A stretch of 64,000 bases of DNA, from contig CAKMRJ010002223.1 of the NCBI GenBank assembly GCA_928212115.1, forward strand, positions 301,085,607-301,149,606, written 5' to 3'. Shown here piece by piece: positions 11,707-23,358 of this stretch (position 1 is the first letter of the stretch; each line of letters begins with the position of its first letter). The translations under genes and the position numbers were made by a program. Below the pieces are notes generated by a model. It was not told the DNA's origin, made no database searches, and worked only from the letters and a program-made list of their open reading frames with translations. Source of the stretch: Lactuca virosa (lineage: Eukaryota; Streptophyta; Magnoliopsida; Asterales; Asteraceae).

Positions 11707-12540
11707 TAAACCTGGCACCAATCTTCGTCTTATCTCGTACATCAAGGCACAAAAGTTTCTGCGCTAGAAGAACTATGCGTTCCTCGCTTATGTTGTAGAT
11801 GAAGCTAAAGAAGAAAATCAACATTAAAGACATCCCAATGGCAGGTGACTTTCCGGATGTATTTCCTGAAGACCTTCCGGGAATATCCCCAGAAAGACAG
11901 GTTAGATTTCGAATCAACCTCATACCATGAGCCACATCGATTGCCAATTCACCCTACAGGTTAGCCCCCACCGAAATTCAGGAGTTATCCAGTCAATTAA
12001 GAAAATTGTTGAGCAAAGGATTCATCAGACCAAGATTCTCACCCTGGGGAGCTCCGGTCTTGTTCGTCAAGAAGACGGATCCTTCAGAATGTGCATTAGG
12101 GAATTGAATAAGCTCACTATAAAAAAAAATGATACCCACTTCCTCGGATTGACGACCACTTTGACCAGCTTTAATGAGCTAGTTACTTCTCTAAAATAGA
12201 TTTAAGGTCCGGTTATCATCAGCTCCGAGTCCGAGAAGAGGACATTCCAAAAACTGCTTTTCGAACTCGATACGACCATTTCAAATTCATTGTGATACCC
12301 TTCGGTCTAACGAATGCCCCACGGTATTCATGGACCCTACGAACCGAGTTTTCCCAACCATTCCTAGTCAGCCTTTTCATTATTTTCATCGATAACATAC
12401 TTGTCTGCTCATGAAGCAAGAACAAAACACTGTCAACACCTATGACCGGCCTTGAAGGCGTCAAAGCCGGAGAATATCGCAGAGGAAGCACTTCATGGAT
12501 GGGATAAAACCCTCGAAGTCAAGAGACGAAGCTTATTGTT
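11707..12540 (+). pseudogene. Gypsy F reverse transcriptase remnant
   Basis: Fragments of the RT start (FPDVFPEDLPG at about 11850, SPWGAPVLFVKK-like text at about 12040) and of the palm (FRTRY-like at about 12260, then FIIFIDNILV at 12376-12405) lie in changing frames. In the YxDD-equivalent box (12385-12396) the second Asp is replaced by Asn. After about 12440 the RT ends abruptly, and RNase H plus the zinc-binding part of integrase are absent compared with Gypsy D. This is a dead copy with a large internal deletion. Confidence 0.78.
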
Positions 12541-13632
12541 ATAAGAGTTAAATTGGGCGCTATCTGGGTGATCGTCGATAGGTTAACCAAATCTGCCCAT
12601 TTCCTGCCAATAAAGAAATCAAACAAGACGGAAAGATTAACATGGATCTGTATCAAAGGGATCGTGAGACTCCATGAAGTACCAGTATCTATTATCTCGG
12701 ATCGGGATAACAGATTTACTTCGAGATTTTGACAGTCACTTCAGAAGGCTATGAGAACACAACTAGACATGAGCATTGCTTACCACCCTCAAACCAATAG
12801 CCAAAGAGAACGGACCATTCAACCACTCGAAGACATGCACCGAGCCTGGGTGATTGAATTCAGCAAGTCATGGGATACCCAGTTGACCTTGATTGGATTA
12901 TCATACAACAACAGTTATCACACAAGCGTCAAGATTGCTCCTTTCAAGGCTCTTTATGGTCGAAAATGCAGATCACCTCTATGCTGGGCTGAGGTAGGTG
13001 ACTCTCGGCTAGAAAAAGGGCAAACACCGAACGGTACTTTAACAGGGCCCGAGATTATTCGTGAAACTACCAAAAAGATAGTCCAAATCAAAGCCCGACT
13101 TCAAGCATCACGAGACCGACAGAAGAGTTATGCTGACAAACGGCGAAAGCCTCTGGAGTTTCAAGTCGGAGATCGGGTGCTGTTGAAGGTCTCTCCCTGA
13201 AAAGGGATGATCTCTTTTGGGAAACAAGGAAAACTGAACCCGCGATACATGGGACCGTTTGAGATTCTTGCCCGGATTGGTCCAGTGGCTTATAAGTTGC
13301 AGCTACCTGCCGAGCTCAACAACGTACACTCTGTGTTCCACGTCTCGAACCTGAAAAAGTGCCTATCAGATGAAACTCTTGTCATTCCTTTGGAAGAGAT
13401 CGAGATAAACGAGAATCTCCTCTTCGTCGAAAAACCAATCAAAATCATGGATAGAGAGGTGAAGCGTACGAACCAGAGCCACATTCCAATTGTGAAGGTT
13501 TCGAGGGAACGCCAAGCGTGGACAGGAATTCACGTGGGAACGCGAAGACCAGATGAAGCAGAAGTACCCTCACCTATTCTCTCATTCATGAACCAATCTT
13601 TCGAAAGAATTTCGAGACGAAATTCCCTCTAA
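12541..13632 (+). pseudogene. Gypsy F integrase core and chromodomain-like tail
   Basis: It begins inside the integrase core at WVIVDRLTKSAHFLP-like text (about 12565). IISDRDNRFTS-like (12690-12725) and HPQTNSQRERTIQ (from 12785) give the second Asp and the Glu of D-D-E. The C-terminal integrase domain (YADKRRKPLEFQVGDRVLLKVSP) follows, then GPFEILARIGPVAYKLQLP. The tail with FVEKPIKIMDREVKRTNQSHIPIVKV is the start of a Tekay-type chromodomain, cut short by a frame change near 13500. A stop at 13198-13200 splits the segment. Its true last frame ends in EDQMKQKYPHLFS-like text. Confidence 0.85.
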
Positions 13633-13643
13633 CGGGGGGATGA
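13631..13643 (+). other. Polypurine tract of Gypsy F
   Basis: AACGGGGGGATGA immediately before the 3' LTR start TGTCACAGCTAGC; the plus-strand primer site. Confidence 0.85.
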
Positions 13644-14378
13644 TGTCACAGCTAGCATTTTTGCTAGGAAATTCTACTCTCATGTAATCATTCACCTAGT
13701 GTAATAACTTGTACTCTAAGCGAATATCATACTCTATGCTCATTAAAATATATCTCATATGTTCAACTAAGGACTGAAAACCTTAGAAATCCCGGTTCCA
13801 GTTTAATATAAACTAGGATTCTCTTATTGGGCCTAATGGACCAATAAACCTCCCACTTGACTACTTTTGGCCTAGGGACCCTAATTGGGCTCTAATTGGA
13901 CCCAATTCTGGAAACTATAACATTTTGGGCCATTTGGGCCTAGAATGATCCATTCTATCTCTAATGGGCCTTGATGGGCCATAAATGATTTAATTAGCCC
14001 TAATGGACCTTAAACCACCTAATGAACTTTTATTGGGCCGTGAGCCATCCTAAGGGCCCAATGGGCCGGAAAAATATTATTTGAGCCTCATGATTTCGAG
14101 CTAAGTCTATTAAATGGCCCAAACTATTCCACTCTTTTTCTCATAAGACCAAATTCTCGGCCCATGATAGAGAAAAAAAGAGAAGATTAATGGAGGGTTA
14201 AGGAGAAGTTGACACCTCATAATTACCCACCATACCTTTAATTATTATTCTCCATACATCCATGCAAAAATATCATGTATCTAGACAACTCCTATCATCC
14301 CTTTCATAAGAAAAACTCTCCATTCTTCTCCCTTCTTATTACTCTCGGCCATAGGGTTCTTCATCACCACTATCATTT
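13644..14378 (+). repeat. 3' LTR of Gypsy F, first segment
   Basis: It starts TGTCACAGCTAGC after the polypurine tract and is cut by Copia B at 14378/14379. Its last five bases (CATTT, 14374-14378) are the Copia B target duplication. It matches the reverse complement of the right part of the solo LTR, near 25750-26521. Confidence 0.87.
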
Positions 14379-15122
14379 TGTTGGATAAGGTGTCTAAGTC
14401 CATAACTATTTCTGGTATGTACTTGAACCGACCCGGCATGGTCCATTTGGGTTGCATGGCACCATGCAATTGGATAAACTAAAATGAGAGAAATAATACT
14501 TATGGTTTATTAATATATTATAAGTTCTAATATATTAATAATATTATTTAATTAGTTTGATCAAGAATTAATTAAGTGATCAAAAGATAACTAATTAAAT
14601 ATATGGGTAGATTATGTAAATCTTCCATATCTTATATAGTGGGCTAAGAGGCTCCATGGATTATCAAGTTGGGTTCCACCCATAGGATGCTCCATGGATG
14701 CTCCATGGAGTTAACCCATGAATCATGAAATGAAGAGTCATGTTACATTAGGGTTTACCTAATGCAACACACTATATAAACAAAGGTGTTCTCCCTAAAA
14801 TCGGTTACACTAAGAAACAAGAGGGCTAGAGCCGATTTTGCAAGTGTAAGATTCTCTCAAAGTTTACTCCTTTGCATTTGGTGTTGTGTGAATTATTTGA
14901 GGCATCACACTTGGGGTGCTAGGCTCACAAGGTTTCAAGGATCATAATCAACAACAAGGTAAGTTATTCTATCTTTCATTCAAGTTAAAAATGTTCCCCA
15001 TGTATGCTAGATAGGATATAACCTTGGAATTCAACTTTGCATGATAATTAGACAAACATAGATCCAAGGTTATTAGGGTTGCATGTACACTTAGGAAGTG
15101 TTAGAATGCTCAAAACCCATCA
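14379..15122 (+). repeat. 5' LTR of Copia B (744 bp)
   Basis: TGTTGGATAAGG to AACCCATCA. A TATA box (TATATAAA, 14773-14780) sits about two thirds in, a plausible promoter. It is followed at once by the primer binding site. Confidence 0.92.
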
Positions 15123-15123
15123 G

Positions 15124-15136
15124 TGGTATCAGAGCC
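15124..15136 (+). other. Primer binding site of Copia B, copy 1
   Basis: TGGTATCAGAGCC, two bases after the 5' LTR end; complementary to initiator-methionine tRNA. Confidence 0.88.
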
Positions 15137-15639
15137 TAGGCTTGTTTGTTGTTTTTTTGTGCAAACTGCTTGAAAAAATCGTTTTTCTGTTTTCTGCTCG
15201 TATGAACTCGCCGAGTCCATGGGGAGTTAACCCATGAATCATGAAATGAAGAGTCATGTTACATTAGGGTTTACCTAATGCAACACACTATATAAACAAA
15301 GGTGTTCTCCCTAAAATCGGTTACACTAAGAAACAAGAGGGCTAGAGCCGATTTTGCAAGTGTAAGATTCTCTCAAAGTTTACTCCTTTGCATTTGGTGT
15401 TGTGTGAATGATTTGAGGCATCACACTTGGGGTGCTAGGCTCACAAGGTTTCAAGGATCATAATCAACAACAAGGTAAGTTATTCTATCTTTCATTCAAG
15501 TTAAAAATGTTCCCCATGTATGCTAGATAGGATATAACCTTGGAATTCAACTTTGCATGATAATTAGACAAACATAGATCCAAGGTTATTAGGGTTGCAT
15601 GTACACTTAGGAAGTGTTAGAATGCTCAAAACCCATCAG

Positions 15640-15652
15640 TGGTATCAGAGCC
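15640..15652 (+). other. Primer binding site of Copia B, duplicated copy 2
   Basis: A second identical TGGTATCAGAGCC, 516 bp downstream of the first, produced by the tandem duplication. Confidence 0.88.
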
Positions 15653-15737
15653 TAGGCTTGTTTGTTGTTTTTTTGTGCAAACTGCTTGAAAAAATCGTTT
15701 TTCTGTTTTCTGCTCGTATGAGCTCGCCGAGTCCATG

Positions 15738-16324
15738 AACAAATGCAAGTTACTCGTCGAGTTGTTCTTGCACTCGACGAGTAGTGCAGTTTCAGAATTT
15801 CGACATTTGTTGCTGGAAATGGACTAGAAACATTACCCTAAACTGTTTTGGTGTTTTAAAACTTGTTTTAGATGGTGTAATGTTTATGCTAATCCATTTA
15901 CAATGGCAATTATCAAAATTACAAGTTTTTTAAGTGTAATTTTTGATTCTTGAAAGTGTTCATATTCATGTTCTTGAACTTATGAAGATTAGATGATCAT
16001 AGGAATTGTTTGTAACCTTCATGGTAGTTTAATTCATGATCATAATGTGTTTTAATGGAGTCCATAACTTGTCCTCAAGTTATGGAAAACCAAAAGTCAC
16101 ACTTTTATTAAAGCCATTAAAAGAACACAAGAGTTATAAAAAATGAAGTGTCTTCATTTTTATTACTCAATTAATTCGTAAGTTATACGAAATGAAAAGT
16201 TTTGAAAGTTTACAAAACTTGCCCTCAAGTTTTGGAACAAGTAAAGTCTTGATTAAAACTTTAGTTCCAACCCTTAGAATTTTAAAAGTTAAAATTCAAA
16301 TCTTAACTTATAATATTATAAGTT

Positions 16325-16407
<83 letters not shown>

Positions 16408-17153
16408 ATCAAGTCGTCTTACCGCTAGTACGCCTCATTCACGAAGCTGGTCTATAAGGGGGGTATAAGGTTGTTGCCTATAAAATGGCAACTTAATGGG
16501 TGTCCACTCTCACCCACCGCTTCCTTGATCGGTGGAGGGTCGTTAGCCGAACGGGTAGGACAAGGACTTATAAATTCTCATTAAAAGTATGATGAATATT
16601 ATAAACTAACTAAATGCTTTTATTAAATTCCCAATCTTAGTTACTTTAGGAAAAATGTGAATAAGGTGCTAATCCATGAAATTACACTTTACACTTTGTT
16701 TAAGTCGTTGGTGGAGCGTGTGTGGTTAACCGGCACACTAACTTGGACTTAACAAGGTAGGTAAAGGGTGACTTAAGGTTTATCATAGTATCGGTGGAGC
16801 GTGTGTGGTTTACCGGCACATCGATTGAGTGATAAACTTTAAGGGTACCAAGTGATTTGCATGGTTACTTCACACCTCGTTTTGTGATCCTCGGTATCCC
16901 AGTCAAAGGAATCTCAAAAGAATCTAGGAATTTCTAAGAACCAATTAAAAACCTAATATCTATATTTCGTTTTTCATGGTGGAAATTGGTGAATCGTCAT
17001 TCACCTACCTTTCAAATATGTTATAGCTTGGATTACGGCATACCTCTTCTAAGTTATAATATATTGTGATTGGATCCTAGCCTTAATATTACATTTGGGT
17101 GTTTTATTAAGGACTCTCTTAATATCTAAACTAATCTTGTTCTCTTCTTTTAG
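15738..17153 (+). other. Leader of Copia B
   Basis: Untranslated leader before gag. It holds an AT microsatellite (16328-16405), a hairpin-capable block around 16514-16560 (CCACCGCTTCC, then CGGTGGAGGG, GTTAGCCGAACG) and two copies of the conserved motif with TGTGTGGTTAACCGGCACA (16710-16737; the second at 16793-16820 reads GGTTTACC). The equivalents are present in leaders A and C. Confidence 0.75.
16328..16405 (+). repeat. (AT)n microsatellite in Copia B leader
   Basis: An uninterrupted AT dinucleotide run of about 78 bp. The corresponding place in copy C (around 34728-34740) has only a short TATATATTA stretch, so the run expanded in B. Confidence 0.95.
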
Positions 17154-19379
17154 ATGTCTTCAAACAATGCTGCTTCTAGCTCTAATCCTAATGGCTCCTT
17201 TACCCTTATAAACTTGTGTGGGAAAGTCACTTTTGATGGATCCAACTTCAATGAATGGATCAAAAACATCAGGATGATTACCCGCTACGAGGACAAAGAA
17301 TATGTCCTTGACAAGGAGCTTAAGGAGATTGATGAGACCACTGCAACTCCCCAGGAGATCGCTGACTTCCGGGCACATGAAACGGATGCTACAAAAGTGG
17401 CATGCATCATGTTGGCCACCATGACAGCGGAACTCCAAAAGTCCTATGAGGACTTCTACCCTTTTGAAATGCACCAAGATCTGATGGAAAGATACCATCA
17501 AAGTGCACGACAAGAGAGGTATGAAATCATATGATCTATCATAACAACCATGATGAAGGACAGGGAATCCGTCACGAGCCACATGCAGAAAATGCAAAGG
17601 TATGTGGATCGGTTGCTGAAGCTTAATGTGAACTTCCCTGAGGAGCTTGCAATAGATATCATTTTGCACTCCTTACCATCGTGCTATGATCAATTCCGCA
17701 TGACATATCACATGAATAAGGAAGAGGTCACACTCAGCAAACTTCAGGGACTCCTCAAGACCGCAGAAACAGGTCTTAAGGGTAAGTCGGTTGTTAACAC
17801 TCCTACTCCAAACTCCGCCCTGGTTTTGGCAATCGGGAAAGGTCGAGGGAAGAAGAGGAAGAGCTCTTCGAAGGGTACCAAGGCTAGGACCCTTGATGGC
17901 TCTTCTTCAAGTGGAACCAAGAAATGTTTCGTCACTCTTTCTTCTGACCCAAAAGAGGCTGAATGCTTCTATTGCCATGAAAAGTCACATTGGAAGCGGA
18001 ACTGCCCAAAGTACCAGCAAGATGTGAAGGATGGGAAAGTTAAACCCAACCATGCAGGTATTTACACTATCTTATCTAATAACTCACCCCATTCTAACTC
18101 TTGGGTCCTTGATACCGGTTGTGGTATTCATATCTGTTCTGATTTGCAGGGACTAAGAAGAAGTGAGAATGTGGAGCATGGAAGAATAAACTTAATCATG
18201 GGGAATAGGAAAGCTTTACCTGTCACCAAGATTGGAGTTTATACTTTATCGCTAAGTAGTGGGTTTAGTTTAGATTTGAATAAATGTTGTTATTCGCCAG
18301 AAATGGCAAGAAATATTATTTCCTTTCATGCATTGTATAAACAAGGTTTCACCTTTTCATTTGATAATGAAGTTGGTTCGATTAATGCTTTCTTTAATAA
18401 TGTTCTTTATTTTAAAGCATTACCTTGTGATGGTGTGTATGAAACTGTATATGTGGTTGATAACTTAGGAAATAATGTATTGTGTATTGATTATGTTAAT
18501 GATAATAACTTGGATAAAGCATCATTATGGCATTGTCGTCTTGGACATATAAGCAAGAAACGCATAGGCCAACTCCAAAAGGATGGAGTCTTGGAGTCAT
18601 TTGACCTAAAGTCAGATGATAGTTGCGAATCATGCTTACTTGGAAAAATGACAAAGTCACCCTTCACAGGTTCTTGTGAGAGGGGTGAAGGTTTGTTGGA
18701 TCTTATACACACGGATGTGTGTGGGCCCTTCAAACATGCCACAAGGGATGCTAATCGTTATTATTTGACTTTTACTGATGATTACAGTAGATATGGATAT
18801 GTCTACTTAATCAAGCATAAGTCAGAGACTTTTGAGAGGTTTAAAGAGTTTAAACAGGAAGTCGAGAATCAATTGGGCAGGAACATTAAGATGCTTCGAT
18901 CCGATCGAGGTGGTGAGTATCTTAGTTCAGAGTTCCTCGACTATCTTAGGGAATGTGGGATTGTCTCACAATTGACACCTCCCAGGACACCGCAGTTGAA
19001 TGGTGTAGCTGAGAGGCGTAATCGAACCTTGTTGGATATGGTTCGTTCCATGATGAGTCGAGCTTCGCTACCAATCTCATTTTGGGGGTATGCCTTATAG
19101 ACTGCCGCCCATATCCTTAATCTAGTCCCCACAAAGAAAGTTGCCAAAACTCCTCATGAGATGTGGACTGGTAAAGTACCCAAACTAGACCACATTAAGA
19201 TTTGGGGTTGCGAGGCTTTCGTGAGACGCGAGACTCATGATAAGCTCGAACCTCAAAGTGAGAGGTGTATTTTCATCGGCTACCCACAGAAATCCTTTGG
19301 TTACCTCTTCTACAGACCTAGTGAAAATGTGGTCTTTGTAGCTAGGAGGGCTTTCTTTCGAGAGAGAGAGAATCCATAA
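17154..19379 (+). pseudogene. Copia B gag, protease and integrase
   Basis: It starts with ATG at 17154 (MSSNNAASSS). Gag is interrupted by TGA at 17532-17534, and the same frame resumes. The CCHC knuckle CFYCHEKSHWKRNC (near 17964-18005) and protease LDTGCGIHIC (Asp codon 18111-18113) are intact. The pre-integrase module and the integrase core D-D-E follow (HTDVCGPF, LRSDRGGEYL, NGVAERRNR). TAG at 19098-19100 (YAL-stop, where copy C has Glu) ends this frame; it continues to 19379, where a frame change occurs. The frame matches copy C apart from these lesions. As for the family, it would make particles, process itself and integrate cDNA. Confidence 0.9.
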
Positions 19380-21200
19380 GCCAAGGAGACAGTGGGAGGC
19401 AAGTTGACCTTGAAGAAATTCAAGAGTCAAGTGGTGAAGGAACTTCAAACCCTAGCACTCAACTTGAGGAGGAAACTCCTGTTGAGCCAATTGACAAGTC
19501 TGTACCTCTGAGGCGTTCCACAAGGGTTAGGAATGCACCTGAGCATTACTATGGATTCCATATTACTACGGAAGGTGATACACTTATCAGTGATGAGACA
19601 CTGATAGGTCTGGATGAACCTAACAGTTACGCGGAAGCCATGGCAGGCCCTGAGTCAGCCAAGTGGAAAGAGGCAATGGACAGCGAGATACAGTCCATGT
19701 ATGACAATCAAGTTTGGAACTTGGTTGAGAATGTACCATGTCGTAAGACAGTAGGGTGCAAATGGATCTTCAAGAAGATGACCGACATGGATGGTAATGT
19801 ACACACTTATAAGGCACGACTGGTTGCAAAGGGTTTCTCACAAACTCCAGGAGTTGATTATGATGAGACCTTTTCTCCAGTGGCCAAGATTAAGTCTATT
19901 AGGTTTCTGTTAGCCATAGCTGCATTTCATGACTATGAAATATGGCAAATGGATGTCAAAACCGCTTTCCTTAATGGAAAGTTGGCTGGGGATGTTTACA
20001 TGAGTCAGCCAGAGGGTTTTGTCAATACAGAATGCCCTAATAGAGTGTGTAAGCTTGAGAAATCCGTTTATGGGTTAAAGCAAGCACCTCGCCGATGGAA
20101 TCTTTGCTTTGATGAGAAAGTCAAAGAATTTGGCTTTTCTAGGAGTGAAGATGAATCTTGTGTATATGTCAAGGCTAGTGGGAGTATAGTTAGCTTTTTG
20201 GTATTGTATGTGGATGACATACTACTCATAGGAAATGACATCCCAACTCCGCAGGAAGTTAAGTCCTGGCTTGGGAAGTGTTTCTCTATGAAGGACCTAG
20301 GAGAAGCTGCCTATATTCTAGGGATAAGGATCTTGAGAGACGGAGTAGTAAAGACTAATTGGACTTAGTCAGAGTACCTACTTGGATAAGGTGCTGAAGA
20401 GATTCGGCATGCAGGACTCCAAGAAAGGAGAGTTACCCATCTAGAGTAACGCCAGATTGAGTAAGACACAAAGCCCTAGTACTGAGGCTGAGATAGCAGA
20501 AATGAGTCGAATACCTTATGCTTCGGCTGTAGGATCGATCATGTATACTATGACGTGTACTCGACCTGATGTAGCCTTTGCTTTGAGCATGGTTAGCAGG
20601 TATCAGGGGAACCCTAGCAAGGCACACTGGACTGCGGTAAAGAATATCCTCAAGTACCTACGGAGGACTAAGGACTGGGTCCTTACCCTCGGTGGGAGTG
20701 AAGACTTGAGAGTTGTAGGGTATAGTGATGCTAGCTTTCAGACTGATAGGGATAATTTCCGCTCTCAGTCAGGCTGGGTCTTTACCTTAAACGGAGGAGC
20801 AATTTCTTGGAAGAGTTCCAAGCAAGAGACAGTGGCTGATTCAACTTGCGAATCAGAGTATATAGCAGCTAGCTAGGCAGCAAAGGAGGCGATATGGCTG
20901 AAGAGCTTCATTGGAGACCTTGGAGTTGTACCAGCTATTAAAGAGCCAATGGAAATTTTCTGTGATAGTGAAAGTGCAGTTGCCTTAGCCAAGGAACCAA
21001 GGGATCACGGGAGATCCAGACACATCGACAGAAAATACCATTTCATTAGACATCGAATAGAAGAAGGACTCCTCGTGGCAAGGAGGGTATCATCGGATGA
21101 GAATCCAGCAGATCCCCTCACGAAGGGACTGACTCGGGTTAAGCATCTCCAGCATGCTCGGAGCATAGGGCTGAAGGATGATATTAGATTTAGTAGTTAG
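19380..21200 (+). pseudogene. Copia B reverse transcriptase and RNase H
   Basis: The linker (19380-19610) is followed by RT, open from 19640 to 20368 with the YVDD box at 20206-20217. A frame change near 20340 and stops at 20366-20368 and 20442-20444 interrupt the thumb/connection. RNase H is readable from 20457 to 20876, ends at a TAG (20874-20876) where copy C has a Glu codon, and continues at 20949-21200 with the RHIDRKYHFIRHRIEEGLL and NPADPLTKGL blocks. All domains are present, but at least one frameshift and three stops make it non-functional. Confidence 0.9.
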
Positions 21201-21972
21201 ATAACCTTGAAATTTGTAAAGTGTAATTGACATTAGATGATGAATAAAAGGTGTTTTATTTATGAGTAAAGTGTTGCTATCTCTTGTCGATCGTTTACTA
21301 TATTTCTTTTGCATGTTTTGACTTCCAGAATAATTATGTTTGGTATATCATATTATTCGAACCTCCACAGTCGGTCATATGTCGGAAGTAGGTATGAATC
21401 AAGACTGTCATGATTGGTTGCAGAGGTCTAAGTTGTTGGACATGGCTACAACACTCATGAGTGCTCATAAGTTCTGAGCATTGGACTCAACCCACACTCA
21501 CTGGAATCACTTCATGGAATTTATCTCGAGTGATCGTGAGACGGTAATATCATATAAGTCTTCAAACCTAGATATATGATTTGTTACTTATGAGTTGGTT
21601 ATGCATTGATTGTACGAAAACGCATTGGTAACTCGATGTTATAAAACGTGCTCTGTGTATAATTCAATGAGTAGTAGAACAAACATATGAGTCGAAGTTT
21701 ATCTGTTCCTTCTTGGATTAGAAGCTGATATCTGGGCCCCTCGATGATTTTGTTTTGACCTATGTACCGGGCCCAGTCAAAACTAAGTTGATGTGTTCAA
21801 TTAAGTTCTTTGTCAAACAAATCGGAAATCGGGAAACAAACTGCTGGACAATATGATCACTTATCTTAAATGGCGTATCATCATCTACTCAGTTCCGAGA
21901 GACCTTGAAAGAGCTACGATTGCTGATCGGTTCCTGAAGTCATACTTGCAGTTATAGTTATTTGACTTATCC
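21201..21972 (+). other. 3' untranslated region of Copia B
   Basis: Non-coding region between pol and the polypurine tract. It shares blocks with A (1-666) and C (39433-40260), for example CATGTTTTGACTTCCAGAAT and the CCGGGCCC(A/G)GTCA stretch. Confidence 0.75.
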
Positions 21973-21983
21973 AAGTGGGAGAC
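21973..21983 (+). other. Polypurine tract of Copia B
   Basis: AAGTGGGAGAC directly before the 3' LTR start TGTTGGATAAGG; the same sequence stands before the 3' LTR of Copia C. Confidence 0.87.
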
Positions 21984-22612
21984 TGTTGGATAAGGTGTCT
22001 AAGTCCATAACTATTTCTGGTATGTACTTGACCCGACCCGGCATGGTCCATTTGGGTTGCATGGCACCATGCAATTGGATAAACTAAAATGAGAGAAATA
22101 ACACTTATGGTTTATTAATATATTATAAGTTCTAATATATTAATAATATTATTTAATTAGTTTGATCAAGAATTAATTAAGTGATCAAAAGATAACTAAT
22201 TAAATATATGGGTAGATTATGTAAATCTTCCATATCTTATATAGTGGGCTAAGAGGCTCCATGGATTATCAAGTTGGGTTCCACCCATAGGATGCTCCAT
22301 TGAGTTAACCCATGGATCATGAAATGAAGAGTCATGTTACATTAGGGTTTACCTAATGCAACACACTATATAAACAAAGGTGTTCTCCCCCAAAATCGGT
22401 TACACTAAGAAACAAGAGGGCTAGAGCCGATTTTGCAAGTGTAAGATTCTCTCAAAGTTTACTCCTTTGCAAGTGTAAAAATGTTCTCCATGTATGCTAG
22501 ATAGGATATAACCTTGGAATTCAACTTTGCATGATAATTAGACAAACATAGATCCAAGGTTATTAGGGTTGCATGTACACTTAGGAAGTGTTAGAATCCT
22601 CAAAACCCATCA
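21984..22612 (+). repeat. 3' LTR of Copia B (629 bp, internal deletion)
   Basis: It starts and ends like the 5' LTR but lacks about 100 bp after ACTCCTTTGCA (near 22470), where the 5' LTR continues with TTTGGTGTTGTG. It also lacks the short repeat GATGCTCCATGG present near 14696. Confidence 0.92.
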
Positions 22613-22617
22613 CATTT

Positions 22618-23358
22618 TCATCTTCCAACTCAAAAATACTCTCTCATTTTCCTCTCTAGCATAAAGAATTTCCCCCTTCCACCCTCCTAATTTTCGAGAA
22701 TATCTAAGAGCACACCAATAACTCTTCTTCAAAATTCATCACATTTTGTAAGTTTTTTAGTTGGAATCCATGGTTTTAACTTCAAGTTACACCTTAAATC
22801 TCTACTTAACTCACATTATTCTATGATCTATGCTATTAAAACACCTTAGAGCTCAAAAATCATCTCAAGGAGCTGTGAGTTCATAACCCCTTGTTTTCGG
22901 TTTTTACATGTTTTTGGGGGAGAATACAAGTGTTTATGTGTATATCTATGTATTTATGCATGTTATGTGTGATTTCCTTGGTTGTTTTTGTGATTATGTG
23001 ATGAAACACTATAGATCTCGAAAATCTCTAACCAAAAGTAGTGATTTTTGTAAACTAAAACACTTCATATAACTTACTATAAAGATGAATGTGATATACA
23101 TGTAAAGATCCTTAAGGAACTTAACAAATCTTGAAAAAGGGTCCATTTTTGGCACATAAACAAAAAGTTGAGGTTTTCAAGATATTTTCTGTTTTTAGAG
23201 AGACTAAAAGAGTCATTTTATTTCAAAAATGGGTCATAATGATATTCATGACTTCAAAAAGGGCCAAAAGTGAAAATTTCGCATAATGGGCCAACTTATG
23301 GGCCATTACGTCTTTCTTGGGCTTATTTTGTAAAAATCTCGATTTTTAAGGACTAAAT
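22618..23358 (+). repeat. 3' LTR of Gypsy F, second segment
   Basis: It continues the F LTR after the Copia B target duplication (22613-22617). It matches 6842-7430 of the 5' LTR from CTATGCT(A/C)TTAAAACACC onward. It is cut by the solo LTR at 23358/23359; its last five bases TAAAT are that insertion's target duplication. Confidence 0.87.

Larger units (their letters stand above)
14706..15737 (+). repeat. 516-bp tandem duplication of LTR end plus primer site
   Basis: About 14706-15221 and 15222-15737 are near-identical. The unit covers the last ~415 bp of the LTR, the primer binding site and ~100 bp of leader. The junction sits at a short CCATGG-type match (CTCCATGGAG at 14701, GTCCATGGGG at 15215). 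Confidence 0.92.
14379..22612 (+). mobile_element. Copia LTR retrotransposon B, complete with target duplication
   Basis: Full-length element: 5' LTR 14379-15122, two primer binding sites created by a 516-bp tandem duplication, a leader with an AT microsatellite, gag-pol 17154-21200, polypurine tract 21973-21983 and 3' LTR 21984-22612. A perfect 5-bp target duplication CATTT flanks it (14374-14378 and 22613-22617). It lies in the 3' LTR of Gypsy F. The LTRs differ by only a handful of substitutions by eye plus indels, so the insertion is recent, yet gag-pol has several stops and frameshifts. Confidence 0.94.
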
